A stretch of 41,427 nucleotides of DNA from Nitrospirota bacterium (GTDB lineage: Bacteria; Nitrospirota; Thermodesulfovibrionia; Thermodesulfovibrionales; UBA9159). The notes under the pieces were generated by a model, which worked only from the letters and a program-made list of their open reading frames with translations, did not search any database and had not been told where the DNA came from. A program made the translations under genes and the position numbers. The stretch's first letter is position 1. Every line of letters begins with the position of its first letter. Shown here in pieces: positions 17,033 to 26,447 of this stretch. Where the stretch lies: NCBI GenBank assembly GCA_023475105.1, contig JAMCWJ010000022.1:1-41427 (forward strand), read 5' to 3'.

Positions 17033-18460
17033 ATGGTCCGTGTCCGTTTTGCGCCGAGTCCGACCGGTCATTTGCATATAGGAGGGGCGAGGACCGCCCT
17101 GTTTAACTGGCTTTTTGCGCGCCACGAAGGCGGTACGTTCATTCTGAGGATCGAGGACACCGATACGAGCCGCTCCACCGACGAATATATCGGGGCGATC
17201 ATCGAGGGCATGAAATGGCTCGGCCTCGACTGGGACGAGGGGCCGTACAGGCAGACCGACCGGTTTGATGTATACCGGAGTTACATCGAAAAACTCGTGA
17301 GGGAGGGGAAAGCCTATCGCTGCTACTGTTCGCCGGAAGAGCTGGAGCAGAGGAGGCAGGAGGCGCTTGCCCAGGGCAGGCCGCAGAAATATGACGGCAG
17401 ATGCAGGGAAATGGAGGAGGCGGTTGAGGGCCGGGTTCCCGCGGTACGGTTCAAGATGCCCCGGGAAGGTCAGACGGTCGTAAACGATCTCATCAAGGGA
17501 ACGGTCGTATTCGAAAACAGCCAGCTCGACGATCTTATCATCATGAGGTCCGACGGTACCCCGACCTATAATTTTGTCGTTGTGGTGGACGATGTGGATA
17601 TGAAGATCACCCACGTGATCAGGGGCGATGACCACCTGAACAATACGCCGAAGCAGATGCACATCTACGGGGCCCTCGGATACGAGATACCGCGGTTTGC
17701 CCACCTCCCGATGATCCTCGGCGCGGACAAGACGAGATTGAGCAAGAGGCACGGCGCGACTTCCGTCATGGCGTACAGGGAAATGGGCTATCTCCCCGAG
17801 GCCCTCGTGAACTATCTTGTCCGGCTCGGATGGTCTTTCGGTGACCAGGAGATATTCACGAGGGAAGAACTGATCAAATATTTTTCGTTTGAAAACGTCG
17901 GGAAGTCCTCTGCTGTCTTCAACCCTGAAAAGCTGCTCTGGCTCAACAGCCAGTACATAATGAAAGCGGCGCCTGAAAAGCTTGCAGGGCTTGTGACACC
18001 TTTTCTTCTCGAAGAGGGAATAATCGCAGAAGGCCGGGGCATCGACGTGCAGTGGCTGGCGAAGGCGATAAGGACGCTGCAGGAGCGCGCAAGGACGCTC
18101 GTAGAACTTGCGAAGTCTCTGCGGTACTACATCGTAGAAGAAGTGGAATACCATGAAAAGGCGAAGGTCAAATTCCTGAACGAAAAGAGTCTTCCTTACC
18201 TGATCGAACTGAGAGACCGTCTGAGGGGCCTCGCCGGATTCTCCGCTCCGGAACTCGAAGCGACCTTCAAGGCGATCATCGACGGACACGGCATCAAGCT
18301 CGGAGCTCTCGCGCAACCGGTGAGGGTCGCGGTCACCGGAGGGACCGAGAGCCCCGGGATATTCGAGGTGCTCGAGGTCGTGGGAAAGGAAAAGACCCTG
18401 AGAAGGCTGGACAAGGCGATAAAGACCGCGGGAGAAGGTCCCGCGGGAAAGGAAGCGTGA
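17033..18460 (+). CDS. gltX: Glutamyl-tRNA synthetase
   Basis: This 475-residue class I aminoacyl-tRNA synthetase charges tRNA-Glu. It has the HIGH motif in [20 protein letters not shown] at the N-terminus and a KMSKS-type motif in TRLSKRHGA (about residue 237). The frame is open much further upstream, but the ATG at 17033 has an excellent ribosome site (GAGGAGGAGAAG) and gives the canonical [12 protein letters not shown] start. The C-terminal anticodon-binding helical domain ends normally. It overlaps glnS by four bases (GTGA). Confidence 0.97.
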   Translation: MVRVRFAPSPTGHLHIGGARTALFNWLFARHEGGTFILRIEDTDTSRSTDEYIGAIIEGMKWLGLDWDEGPYRQTDRFDVYRSYIEKLVREGKAYRCYCSPEELEQRRQEALAQGRPQKYDGRCREMEEAVEGRVPAVRFKMPREGQTVVNDLIKGTVVFENSQLDDLIIMRSDGTPTYNFVVVVDDVDMKITHVIRGDDHLNNTPKQMHIYGALGYEIPRFAHLPMILGADKTRLSKRHGATSVMAYREMGYLPEALVNYLVRLGWSFGDQEIFTREELIKYFSFENVGKSSAVFNPEKLLWLNSQYIMKAAPEKLAGLVTPFLLEEGIIAEGRGIDVQWLAKAIRTLQERARTLVELAKSLRYYIVEEVEYHEKAKVKFLNEKSLPYLIELRDRLRGLAGFSAPELEATFKAIIDGHGIKLGALAQPVRVAVTGGTESPGIFEVLEVVGKEKTLRRLDKAIKTAGEGPAGKEA

Positions 18461-20148
18461 GCATGGCGCCTGAAAAGCCCTCTGATTTCATCCGAGAGAT
18501 CATTACCGGGGATCTGGAGACGAACAAGTACGAGGGGCGTGTACATACCCGTTTTCCTCCCGAGCCCAACGGGTATCTGCACATCGGCCACGCCAAATCG
18601 ATATGCCTCAATTTCGGGATAGCCGGGGAATTCGGGGGACTCTGCAATCTCCGTTTCGATGATACCAACCCGACAAAAGAAGAAGTCGAGTACGTCGAGT
18701 CGATCAAGGAAGATGTGCGATGGCTCGGCTTTGACTGGGGTGACCGGCTCTTCTACGCCTCTGACTACTTTGCACAGCTTTACCGGTTCGCGGTCGAGCT
18801 GATTCAGAAAGGCAAGGCCTACGTGTGCGACCTCACCGCAGACCAGATAAGGGAATACCGGGGGACCCTCACCACGCCGGGGAAGGAGAGCCCCTATCGC
18901 AACCGTCCGGTGGAAGAGAATCTCGACCTCTTCGCCCGCATGAAGGCAGGGGAGTTTCCCGACGGTTCCCGAACCCTCAGGGCGAAGGTCGATATGGCAT
19001 CGGGGAACATCAACATGAGGGACCCGGTCATGTACCGCATCCTTCATGCGGAGCACCACAGGACGGGCGATCAATGGTGTATCTATCCCATGTACGACTG
19101 GGCTCACGGACAGTGTGACTCGATAGAGTGCATCACCCATTCCATCTGCACCCTCGAATTCGAGGATCACCGGCCGCTGTACGACTGGTTCCTCGATGAA
19201 TTGCGCGCCTATCATCCCCGGCAGATAGAGTTCGCCCGTCTCAATCTCAGCCATACGGTGCTCAGCAAGAGAAAACTGATTCAGCTGGTGAGGGAGGGGC
19301 ATGTGAGAGGATGGGACGACCCCCGGATGCCGACCATCTCGGGTTTCAGAAGGCGGGGTTACACACCGGAGGCGATCAGGAATTTCTGCGACCGTATAGG
19401 GGTTGCGAAGAGGGACAGCGTGGTCGACATCGCGCTTCTCGAACACTGTCTTCGCGAGGATCTGAACAGGCGGGCCCCGCGCGTAATGGCTGTGCTGCGG
19501 CCTCTCCGCGTAATCATCGATAACTACCCCGAGGGTGTCGTCGAGGAGCTGGAGGCGACAAACAACCCGGAGGACCCCGGCATGGGAACACGGAAAGTCC
19601 CCTTTTCGCGCGTCCTCTACATCGAGCGGGAGGATTTCCGCGAAACACCTCCGAAAGAGTTTTACCGCCTTGCGCCAGGCCGGGAGGTGAGGCTCCGGTA
19701 CGCCTATTTCATCACGTGCACCGGAGCGGTAAGAGATGAAAAGACCGGCGAAGTGGTGGAACTGCGTTGTACGTATGATCCGGCGACCCGTGGCGGAGAT
19801 TCCCCTGACGGGCGCAAGGTAAAGGCGACGCTCCACTGGGTCTCCGCTCCCCATGCGCTCCAGGCGGAAGTGCGTCTGTACGATCATCTTTTTGTAAAGG
19901 AAGACCCCGGCGCTATGGGGGAAGGAGAGGATTTCAAGTCCTCGCTCAATCCGAAATCGATCGAGACTCTGACCTCGTGTTTTGTCGAGCCGGGTCTCAA
20001 GGCCGCGGCCGCGGGAAGCAGGCATCAGTTCGAGAGACAGGGATACTTCTGTGTCGACCCTGATTCCTCCGGTGAAACCCTTGTCTTTAACCGGACGGTG
20101 ACGCTTAGGGATACCTGGGCCAAGATCGAAAAAGCGCAGAAGAGATGA
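18457..20148 (+). CDS. glnS: Glutaminyl-tRNA synthetase
   Basis: This 563-residue class I synthetase charges tRNA-Gln directly. The HIGH motif is in [20 protein letters not shown] and the KMSKS equivalent is VLSKRKL. The long C-terminal beta-barrel anticodon domain (from about residue 345) separates it from GltX. The start can be the GTG at 18457, overlapping the gltX stop in GTGA, or the ATG at 18463; AAAGGAAG upstream could serve either. Having GlnRS means that at least part of Gln-tRNA is made without the GatCAB amidation route. The overlap with its paralogue gltX implies coordinated expression. Confidence 0.96.
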   Translation: MSMAPEKPSDFIREIITGDLETNKYEGRVHTRFPPEPNGYLHIGHAKSICLNFGIAGEFGGLCNLRFDDTNPTKEEVEYVESIKEDVRWLGFDWGDRLFYASDYFAQLYRFAVELIQKGKAYVCDLTADQIREYRGTLTTPGKESPYRNRPVEENLDLFARMKAGEFPDGSRTLRAKVDMASGNINMRDPVMYRILHAEHHRTGDQWCIYPMYDWAHGQCDSIECITHSICTLEFEDHRPLYDWFLDELRAYHPRQIEFARLNLSHTVLSKRKLIQLVREGHVRGWDDPRMPTISGFRRRGYTPEAIRNFCDRIGVAKRDSVVDIALLEHCLREDLNRRAPRVMAVLRPLRVIIDNYPEGVVEELEATNNPEDPGMGTRKVPFSRVLYIEREDFRETPPKEFYRLAPGREVRLRYAYFITCTGAVRDEKTGEVVELRCTYDPATRGGDSPDGRKVKATLHWVSAPHALQAEVRLYDHLFVKEDPGAMGEGEDFKSSLNPKSIETLTSCFVEPGLKAAAAGSRHQFERQGYFCVDPDSSGETLVFNRTVTLRDTWAKIEKAQKR

Positions 20149-20159
20149 CGCGGCTCCCG

Positions 20160-20189
20160 TTGCCCTAACGCTTCTCTTTGATATATAAT
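20160..20189 (+). promoter_or_regulatory. Strong promoter for the tRNA locus
   Basis: TTGCCC (20160-20165) and a perfect TATAAT (20184-20189) are separated by 18 bases. Transcription would begin at about 20197, immediately in front of the degenerate tRNA and upstream of tRNA-Asn. Confidence 0.6.
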
Positions 20190-20197
20190 ATTGCTCG

Positions 20198-20276
20198 TTC
20201 CCGTTAGCTCAGCCGGCAGAGTCCCGCCGTGGGCGGGATTAACCACTTGGAGTTTCCGGGTTGAAAGGCTGGGAAG
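20198..20276 (+). pseudogene. Degenerate tRNA-Asn-like sequence with hairpin in place of the anticodon arm
   Basis: Starting directly behind the promoter, the sequence has tRNA landmarks: TTAGCTCAGCCGGCAGAG (D arm), then TTAACCACTTGG, identical to the anticodon-arm end and variable loop of the tRNA-Asn 101 bases downstream, and an acceptor-like end (TGGGAA pairing with TTCCCG). The anticodon arm is replaced by a perfect hairpin, TCCCGCC-GTG-GGCGGGA (20222-20238), so no normal anticodon loop can form. The T arm is eroded and the CCA is not encoded. It cannot act as a normal tRNA and is probably a decayed duplicate. Confidence 0.6.
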
Positions 20277-20305
20277 TCAGCAGTTGTTTTGTAGTGCCAA
20301 CGGAT

Positions 20306-20381
20306 TCCTGGGTAGCTCAGCTGGCAGAGCGGGTGGCTGTTAACCACTTGGTCGGGGGTTCGAATCCCTCCCCAGGAGCCA
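20306..20381 (+). tRNA. tRNA-Asn (GTT)
   Basis: A complete cloverleaf is visible: acceptor TCCTGGG (20306-20312) pairs with CCCAGGA (20371-20377), the discriminator is G, and CCA is encoded at 20379-20381. The D arm is GCTCAGCTGGCAGAGC, the anticodon loop CTGTTAA carries GTT at 20339-20341, and the T arm has the standard GGTTCGAATCC core. It is served by the upstream TATAAT promoter, reading through the degenerate tRNA copy. Confidence 0.97.
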
Positions 20382-20393
20382 CTGAAGTGGTTG

Positions 20394-20418
20394 AGCCGGG
20401 CTTAGGTCCGGCTTTTTC
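20394..20418 (+). terminator. Intrinsic terminator after tRNA-Asn
   Basis: AGCCGG (20394-20399) pairs with CCGGCT (20408-20413) across an eight-base loop and is followed by TTTTCT. Confidence 0.75.
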
Positions 20419-20760
20419 TATGAGATGCTGGGTTTTACATCCTTCAGAGCGAGACATCCGGACGGTATTATTGCGGTCAGAGCGACACATGGCAAGACAT
20501 TCCCCTTCCCCTGTGGGAGCTTTGTTCTGGAGGGGGGATTTGAGATATACAGGCTAAGCCTTCCGCTAATAACCGTGAGCGGTTTCCGAAAAAAGGAAGC
20601 ATCTTCTGAAAAGAGAGACAAGGTAGTCGTATTCCTCAACGGTGGAGGTATTTCAGCGGATGTCCAGTCGCGGATCCAAATACTTTCGAATTTCTTAGGG
20701 GAAAGGATTTGGGCTGATTAAGAAAACAAAATTGACCAAAGGTCCGTCCTTCCACAACCT
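20419..20760 (+). other. Intergenic stretch without recognised gene
   Basis: A 98-codon open frame covers much of this stretch, but it has no ribosome site and matches no family I know. I see no repeats or RNA features. It is also the downstream flank of the minus-strand methyltransferase gene. Confidence 0.4.
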
Positions 20761-21942
20761 TCAGAAAATTGGGGTTGGTACTTTGCCCCATCCCGTGTCT
20801 TTGGGCAGTTCCTTAAGGCCGTGGATAGTCAAATTGTGGATATCCATATCGACCACGAACTCCGGCGTCCTCCCCGCACTAATAGAAAAAACATCGTAAG
20901 GCTTACCGACCGTCACATTATCCACTCTTAGAAAAATCAATCTTCTTCCAACTCCCGTGGTCATGTTGTGTCCGGCACGATCCTCTGACCCATGCATTGC
21001 ATGATGTCCGCCCTTTAAATGACTGAAGGGATGAATAATCCAATCGGCAAACATCCTGACGGTATGTTCGTGCTTATAAAGTTTCCACTCCCCTCCAGTA
21101 TCCGCTATTAGCCCCTGCATGATGTAATTCGGAGGCAGGAAATAAACAAGATAGTGGTCATTATTTTTTAGCCGTGTTTTCACTTCCTCAATGTTAAGAA
21201 TATCTGCCATCCTGTGTTCCATCTTTCCCAGATCATCTGGAAGAACCGCAAGGGCAACCACATTGGTATCGGCCCATAGAGGAAGATGCCTTATGGTATA
21301 GTCTCTCAGGAAGAAGGCGCCTCCGATGGTGACGACGGCAATAAGAACAAAAAGTGTTATCTTGCCAAGAATGGTCGAAGGAGAAACAGAATCCTCAATG
21401 TTCTTAGGCAGGAACATCCCTGTTTTTTCCATATATTCCCTGTAGGTAGTGGGGTGCTCCTTTAGCATTCTTCTTTCCTCATCTCTTGACAGAAAATAGT
21501 AAATAAGGATCATCACAAGCCATAAGACAGCAACTAAGAATCGGGGCCAGAGGATGGATAAGCCGATACCAGTGATACCGAGACCCAAGTATTGAGGATG
21601 CCTTATAAATGAGTACAGTCCTTTTGAAACCGCGCCTTTTCTGAAAAACTTGTTGACATATACCTGAATAGCACAGGTGAGGAAAACAAAGATGCCGCCG
21701 ACAAAAAGAACAGAACCGATTATCCGTATTGATTTCAGGAAATCATCAGGTGGGACTACCATGTGGGGAAGGAAAAAGGAACTCAGCCATCTTGTGGCGG
21801 GATACTTTGATGTCTCAAGAAGGAAGGGATTAAACACAGAGTAAAAGAGACCCGCAAATGGGCTAATCATTATCAGGATTTCAAGGCAGATGACAAAATA
21901 GAGAACTATGGCACTGCTTAATACGGCTTTATTTTTGTTCAT
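20761..21942 (-). CDS. ICMT/PEMT-family membrane methyltransferase with large extra C-terminal domain
   Basis: This 393-residue protein has about five membrane segments in its first 180 residues and one near residues 190-212. The region SKGLYSFIRHPQYLGLGITG followed by EERRMLKEHPTTYREYM is the SAM-binding signature of isoprenylcysteine carboxyl methyltransferase-like proteins. Residues ~215-393 form an extra soluble domain, rich in His (HEHTVRMF, HPFSHLKGGHHAMHG), of unknown function and not typical of the family. Bacterial members methylate varied lipids or small molecules, so the substrate is unknown. It is transcribed away from the truncated trmO. Confidence 0.75.
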   Translation of the reverse strand: MNKNKAVLSSAIVLYFVICLEILIMISPFAGLFYSVFNPFLLETSKYPATRWLSSFFLPHMVVPPDDFLKSIRIIGSVLFVGGIFVFLTCAIQVYVNKFFRKGAVSKGLYSFIRHPQYLGLGITGIGLSILWPRFLVAVLWLVMILIYYFLSRDEERRMLKEHPTTYREYMEKTGMFLPKNIEDSVSPSTILGKITLFVLIAVVTIGGAFFLRDYTIRHLPLWADTNVVALAVLPDDLGKMEHRMADILNIEEVKTRLKNNDHYLVYFLPPNYIMQGLIADTGGEWKLYKHEHTVRMFADWIIHPFSHLKGGHHAMHGSEDRAGHNMTTGVGRRLIFLRVDNVTVGKPYDVFSISAGRTPEFVVDMDIHNLTIHGLKELPKDTGWGKVPTPIF

Positions 21943-22036
21943 TGGGCAACCTCACAGGTATTATGTCACAACGTAATATCAAATTTGAATTAATTGCTGT
22001 ATTTCTCACACCCTCATTGTAGTAGAATACAGCCAT

Positions 22037-22501
22037 ATGAGCGGGATTCCCAAAGAGATACGATACAAGCCGATAGGAATAATTCATTCTCCTCATAAAG
22101 ACATCAAGGGTACGCCTATTCAACCGACTGGGGCGAAAGGGATTCGGGGAACGGTTGAGATAAAGAAGAAGTATGCAGGTGGGCAGAAAGACCTTGAAGG
22201 CTTCTCGCATATTATTTTGATTTATCATTTTCACCTCTCCGAGGGCTATTCATTGGAGGTTAAGCCATTCCTGGACGACAGTCTGCGGGGGGTATTCTCT
22301 ACAAGGGCACCGAAACGTCCAAATCCCATAGGTATATCCATCAGGCTTCGAAGGGTATGTCCCTGTCACTCCAACCGTTACTTACCGCCAGCAAATCCAG
22401 CCCCCATTCCGAAGGCTTTTTCGCAATCCTCCGGAAATACTTCCATGCGCCGCTGTGCTTTCTTCTCAGAATCAAGACGGTCTGAAACCACCTTTGAATA
22501 A
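22037..22501 (+). pseudogene. Truncated tRNA m6t6A37 methyltransferase (TrmO/TsaA family)
   Basis: Residues 1-103 match the TrmO/TsaA (UPF0066) family that N6-methylates t6A at position 37 of tRNA: YKPIGIIHSPHKDIKGTPIQ, VEIKKKYAGGQKDLEGFSHI and TRAPKRPNPIGIS. Homology stops at about 22350, where the LLDIKPY-type C-terminus should follow. The rest of the frame (to 22501) is antisense to the end of the FMN reductase gene and does not look like a real protein tail. The gene was therefore probably cut by a rearrangement that brought the convergent reductase gene against it. No clear ribosome site is visible. Confidence 0.7.
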
Positions 22502-23025
22502 TCATCAAACTGATAAGTATCAAAGCTACACATATACTCCGAAACCCCGAACATCATCCGCAGTATCCTTTCATGAAGTTTGAAGTGTTGAACGTAGCCA
22601 CGTTCTGCCATCTGCTCCTCTGTGGTATTCATCGTATAGATGAACCCTGTCTTAATCGTTCTCGGGAAAAGCGATTGTGGAGGATCGGTATATGTCAGGT
22701 ATGGAAACAGCAAACGCTCCATAAATGATCTCATCTCTCCAGAAACCGTTCCGAAATAGATCGGGGAACCCAGGATAATGGCATCGGCTTCTTCAATTTT
22801 CCTGAAAACTGGTGTCAGGTCATCCTTGACTGCACACCTGCCATAACTCTCGCCACCTTTGGTCTTACAGGCAAAACAGCTTATGCATCCTTTAAAGTTC
22901 AGATCATACAGGTGAATGAGTTCCGTTCTTGCCCCCCGGGAGGCCGCCCCTTCAAGAACCTTCTCAAGCAATGTTGCCGTGTTCCATGTTTTCCGTGGAC
23001 TTCCATTAAATGCCATAACCTTCAT
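22378..23025 (-). CDS. NADPH-dependent FMN reductase/iron-sulfur flavoprotein-like
   Basis: This flavodoxin-fold oxidoreductase has the FMN phosphate-binding start MKVMAFNGSPRKTWNTATLL and the flavin-contact segment AIILGSPIYFGTVSGEMRSF. A Cys cluster (CISCFACKTKG...GRCAVKDD) at residues ~49-66 is like that of iron-sulfur flavoproteins and may bind a cluster. I use the ATG at 23025 (215 residues) because GGGAG lies before it; a TTG at 23049 would add eight residues. Substrate unknown; family members reduce quinones, FMN or metals. It converges on the truncated trmO. Confidence 0.85.
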   Translation of the reverse strand: MKVMAFNGSPRKTWNTATLLEKVLEGAASRGARTELIHLYDLNFKGCISCFACKTKGGESYGRCAVKDDLTPVFRKIEEADAIILGSPIYFGTVSGEMRSFMERLLFPYLTYTDPPQSLFPRTIKTGFIYTMNTTEEQMAERGYVQHFKLHERILRMMFGVSEYMCSFDTYQFDDYSKVVSDRLDSEKKAQRRMEVFPEDCEKAFGMGAGFAGGK

Positions 23026-23350
23026 CGTGATATCTCCCGTCTTGCTCAATGTCCTTTTCTGATGTGTATCAGCTTTTTTAGAATGTTCTTAAGTTTGTCT
23101 TTTTCTTTTGTTTCATGGAGGGTTGGAGTGCTGATGAGTCTACTGTCTGAGGATATCTCACGGGTTTTCTTATGATGTCTCTTTCCCATTTGTTCTATTA
23201 TAATTAAATGGCCATCAAAGAGCGAAAGAGACGACAAAATTCATGACACAACCTCCCATCCGATACCGCATTCTTGTCTCTTGCGCAAAATCTTCGTTGT
23301 GGGATAATAAAAAGAGAATTCATTTTTTCACGGAGCAAAAGGAGGAAAAG

Positions 23351-23800
23351 ATGAAAAGGAGAAAATATTTATCTGTTGTGATCTGCGTCTTGTTTCTCGC
23401 GGCGTTGTTTTTGTACGGACTCGTAAAGAATGTACGGGCGGAGGGAAAAGAAGGTAAAACCACAATCGAGGGAAAATCAGGGGATATATCCACAAAGGAG
23501 AAATTCTCAGAAGAGAAGAAAGAATTTAGGAGAAAGACGAAAGAGAGACTCGACAAGCTGGACAAAAAAATGGATGAACTCGAAGCGGAATTAAAAAAGG
23601 CAGGCGCAAAGGCAAAGACTGAGGCCAAAAACGGCCTGCAGAAACTGAAGGAAAAACGCGAGGCCTTAGAAAAAGATATGAAGAAGCTCGAAGAAAAAAG
23701 CGCAAGGGAATGGGAAGCCGCGAAGCGGAAAATAGAGACCGCGGAGAAAGAGCTTGAGGAGACATATAATAAGGTGCGTGACAAATTCAAATCGGAATAA
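23351..23800 (+). CDS. Exported coiled-coil protein (sll1863-like)
   Basis: This 149-residue protein has an N-terminal membrane anchor or signal segment (YLSVVICVLFLAALFLYGLV, residues 6-25) and then a long, highly charged coiled coil from about residue 50 to the end, with Lys/Glu heptads such as LDKLDKKMDELEAELKK. A perfect ribosome site (AAAGGAGG) precedes the ATG. The helical part resembles the sll1863 family of stress-related proteins, but low-complexity coiled coils give weak evidence for homology. It stands alone, divergent from the reductase and convergent with the exporter. Confidence 0.75.
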   Translation: MKRRKYLSVVICVLFLAALFLYGLVKNVRAEGKEGKTTIEGKSGDISTKEKFSEEKKEFRRKTKERLDKLDKKMDELEAELKKAGAKAKTEAKNGLQKLKEKREALEKDMKKLEEKSAREWEAAKRKIETAEKELEETYNKVRDKFKSE

Positions 23801-23894
23801 CCGGAAAGTGCAGACACCGCGAAAACATTTCTTCGAGGCGAAAATTTGAGCTTCTCATGAGATGCAGGCTGTGACAAAACACATCACAATGGCA

Positions 23895-25240
23895 TCACGC
23901 GCTGTTTTGGCGTTTGAAAGGGGAGATAATCTTTCCGGGGAACCGGGCAGTAGCAAACCATGGCAAGACAAAAAGCGCAGGGAGCGGTGACAGGAGGGTG
24001 CCCAGAACGACTGAGAAGCCGAATCTTTGAGTCGGAGGGAATCCGGACAAGATGAATATCCCAAAGCCCGCACTGACGACACTCATGGAATACAGAATAG
24101 GTTTCCACAGCCTCGATCGGACGTCGGCCCAGGCTTCCCAGGCGCTCATACTCCCCGCCGGATGCCTGCGCACCCAGACGAGCATGTGGACCATGGCGTC
24201 CAAGCCGATTCCGATCGCAACATTCGCGGCAGGCGCCGAGATGATGTCCATGGGGACGCGGAGATGACCGAGGATACCGAGCATCAGGAGGGGGATGACC
24301 GCTAAACTGATCAACATGGCCCCGATTATGCGAAACGAGCGGGAAATGATCCCTCCCATGACCATAAACAACAAGGTCAAAAGTGTCAGGCCACCCGCCA
24401 TGCTTGATGCAACAAGGTTCGAGAGTCTCCCAAACAGCAGATATGTTCCTCCGGTCAGAGTTGGTTCGAAACCTTGTTCCCGGATGATCCCCTTCAGTCG
24501 TTTTATGTTCTCCAGGTGGTTGGATTGCTTGTACGATTCCTTCATCCTCAGGACAAAGAGGGTCTTGGCCTGGTCTTTTGTTATGTAGTATATTGCAGCC
24601 TTCCCGAGGATGGGGCTTTCGAGAAGCTTCAACAGCCAGTTGACCGGGATAAGAGAGGCGAGGGGCGAACGTTTGGCCTCGGCCAGGAGGAGAGGCAGGG
24701 ACATGATGCTGCCGACCGCCGGGTCGCTTTCGAGGATGCTTTGAAGGCGCCAGAGCCTCTGATAGTCTTCCCTGATCTTCAGGGGCGCCCCGTTCGGATT
24801 TGACAATACGATATTAAGCGGGGTGCTTCCGCCGTTTTGGTCAATATACTCAAGGCTGTTTCTCAGTTCGCTGCCTTTCTTAAAATATGAAAAAAGGCTG
24901 GGATTGGTGTCCAGCCTCCCTATGCCTATTGAAGCCGCAACCGTGGCAAGGAGGACTGCGGCTACGATCCGGCCGTGTCTATTCTTGAAAAATGAGGAAC
25001 CTCTCATCGACTCGGACCCTGCTTTTTTCTCTGCGGGGACTCTCGGTGTTTGCATCCAAAGAAAGAATGGGTAGCTTACATAAGCGGTCGTGAAAGCGAT
25101 CACGGTCGCCATTGCTCCGGACAGTCCCAGTTGACGTAACGGCGTCGCCGGCACGGAAAGGAGACTGAGGAAACCCAGCAGCGCGGTGAGCATACTCCAA
25201 AAAGACGGAAGCAACGTTACCCGAACCGCCTTCAGCCAGG
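23895..25240 (-). pseudogene. RND/MMPL-family exporter, C-terminal part after frameshift
   Basis: This frame carries the second half of an RND-superfamily (MMPL-type) exporter: membrane segments LLGFLSLLSV and GAMATVIAFTTAYVSYPFFLW, a periplasmic domain (~residues 100-250), then a six-helix bundle with GGLTLLTLLFMVMGGIISRS, ANVAIGIGLDAMVHMLVWVR and GTLLSPLPALFVLPWF. Protein-like sequence (ENAWLKAVRVTLLPSFWSM) extends upstream of the first Met to about 25240, where it joins the other half in a different frame. The first internal Met is at 25214. It is inactive unless the shift is a sequencing error. Confidence 0.8.
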
Positions 25241-25245
25241 CATTT

Positions 25246-26076
25246 TCAACACTCGTCTCTTTCTCCCGTACGATGTGTCTCCATATTGAAGGTCATGAAA
25301 ACCATGTGCGTGAGAGTCAGCACAAAAACTATCGTGGAAAGGTTGGCTGTCAGGGGGCCTATAGGGATGCCGAACGCATGCGTGAGGATCAGGGTGAGGG
25401 CACTTGCGTTCGTGCAGGCGATGAGCGTTCCGAGAACCATGGTAATCGAGCGCGAGATGAGAAGGCCGGAAAGTCCGAAAGCGCAGAAGGCCCCGATGCT
25501 GAATACTTTCAGGTCCCGAAGGAGATTGCGGCTGATGAGCTCGACGATGTACGGGGCGCCCGAAATTATGATTGGAAAATCAGGCGAGGCGAAACGCTGT
25601 TTGATTCTTTCAATCTTGAGAACGCCGTTTTCGGCGGGGGCATCCCGTTTCATGAACACATAAATAAAGGAAGTCTTTTGGTCGTTCGAAAAAAGAAATC
25701 GCTTCCAGAGAGGGCTTTTCAGGGCATCGTCCGTGTTCTTAGGACCTTTCGTAAGAGATTGAACCGAGTCTGTTTCGGGAATCTCCGAAAGCGCTGCGGT
25801 CAACTCACCGACTTTGCGGAGGTAAGTTTGGGAACGGATGTCTCCCCTTGCGCCCAGGATGATCTCCGGCTCTTGCAGGAAGATCTTGGAGATCAACTTG
25901 TCCTCTTGAAATTGCGGATCATCGCTCGAGAAAAAGAAGTTTTCATCCACCCTCGGCTTCAAATCAACGTGGCGGAAAACGGAGAAGATGAAAAAAACGG
26001 TCAGACCGCCCCAGACGGCGAATGACAAAAGAGAGAAGAGAACGGGTGTACCTGACTTTCTTGTTTCGTTGCTCAC
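25246..26076 (-). pseudogene. RND/MMPL-family exporter, N-terminal part before frameshift
   Basis: This 276-residue frame begins with a basic start and TM1 (VLFSLLSFAVWGGLTVFFIF), then a periplasmic porter domain (~residues 35-180), then membrane helices FSIGAFCAFGLSGLLISRS, MVLGTLIACTNASALTLIL and TANLSTIVFVLTLTHMVFM. It stops at GERDEC* (25246), exactly where the next frame takes up the same protein. A one-base shift near GAGTGTTGAAAATGCC joins both halves into one exporter of about 720 residues. Substrates of such exporters are usually lipids or other hydrophobic compounds. Confidence 0.8.
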
Positions 26077-26447
26077 TCTTTAAATGTCTTCAGAACCCAT
26101 AAGCAGGTCATGTCAAGAAACGCAAAACTGAAATTAGAAAACACGCGAAGTTTCCTCGACATTGATTTCCGAGTCTGGTTTACAGCGAAGATTAATAAAA
26201 CTTAACCCTTCCTTAACAGGATGTTAATCTTCTCACCTTATCCTTGTACGTCGCTCCAAAGAGAAACTTTCCAGAATGAGGGGAAAACGAATCAACAGGC
26301 CTGAAAGGAGGTGAGAGAGGGAGTTGACCGGGCAAGCCGGTCGAATCGAATAAGGGATGACGGCCGCATTCCGGGTGCGAATATTTTCTCTGATGATGGG
26401 GGGAAGATCTCACGGAGAGACAAAATAAACAACGGAGGTCTGTTTTT
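26077..26447 (+). promoter_or_regulatory. Long leader of the cytochrome gene with hairpin and leader-ORF signals
   Basis: No gene is recognised. AAAGGAGGTGA (26304-26314) is a near-perfect anti-16S sequence far from the cytochrome start. It is followed by a possible nine-codon leader peptide beginning TTG at 26324 and ending TAA at 26351. Inside it GACCGG-GCAAG-CCGGTC (26326-26342) forms a perfect hairpin. A second ribosome site, GGAGG near 26434, serves the cytochrome ATG at 26448. This could be a regulated leader. Confidence 0.35.

Noticed and set aside
20425-20721. 98-codon plus-strand frame after the tRNA terminator
   Set aside because: It has no ribosome site and no recognisable domain, and it is followed by no further gene on that strand; probably chance.
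23046-23237. 63-codon basic minus-strand frame directly before the FMN reductase
   Set aside because: No ribosome site and no family. TATAAT just upstream of it suggests this stretch is simply the reductase leader, although a small protein cannot be excluded.
26320-26390. Possible cyclic-dinucleotide (GEMM) riboswitch upstream of the cytochrome
   Set aside because: GGCAAGCC is only superficially similar; the bases form a simple palindromic hairpin and the conserved GEMM core segments are not present.
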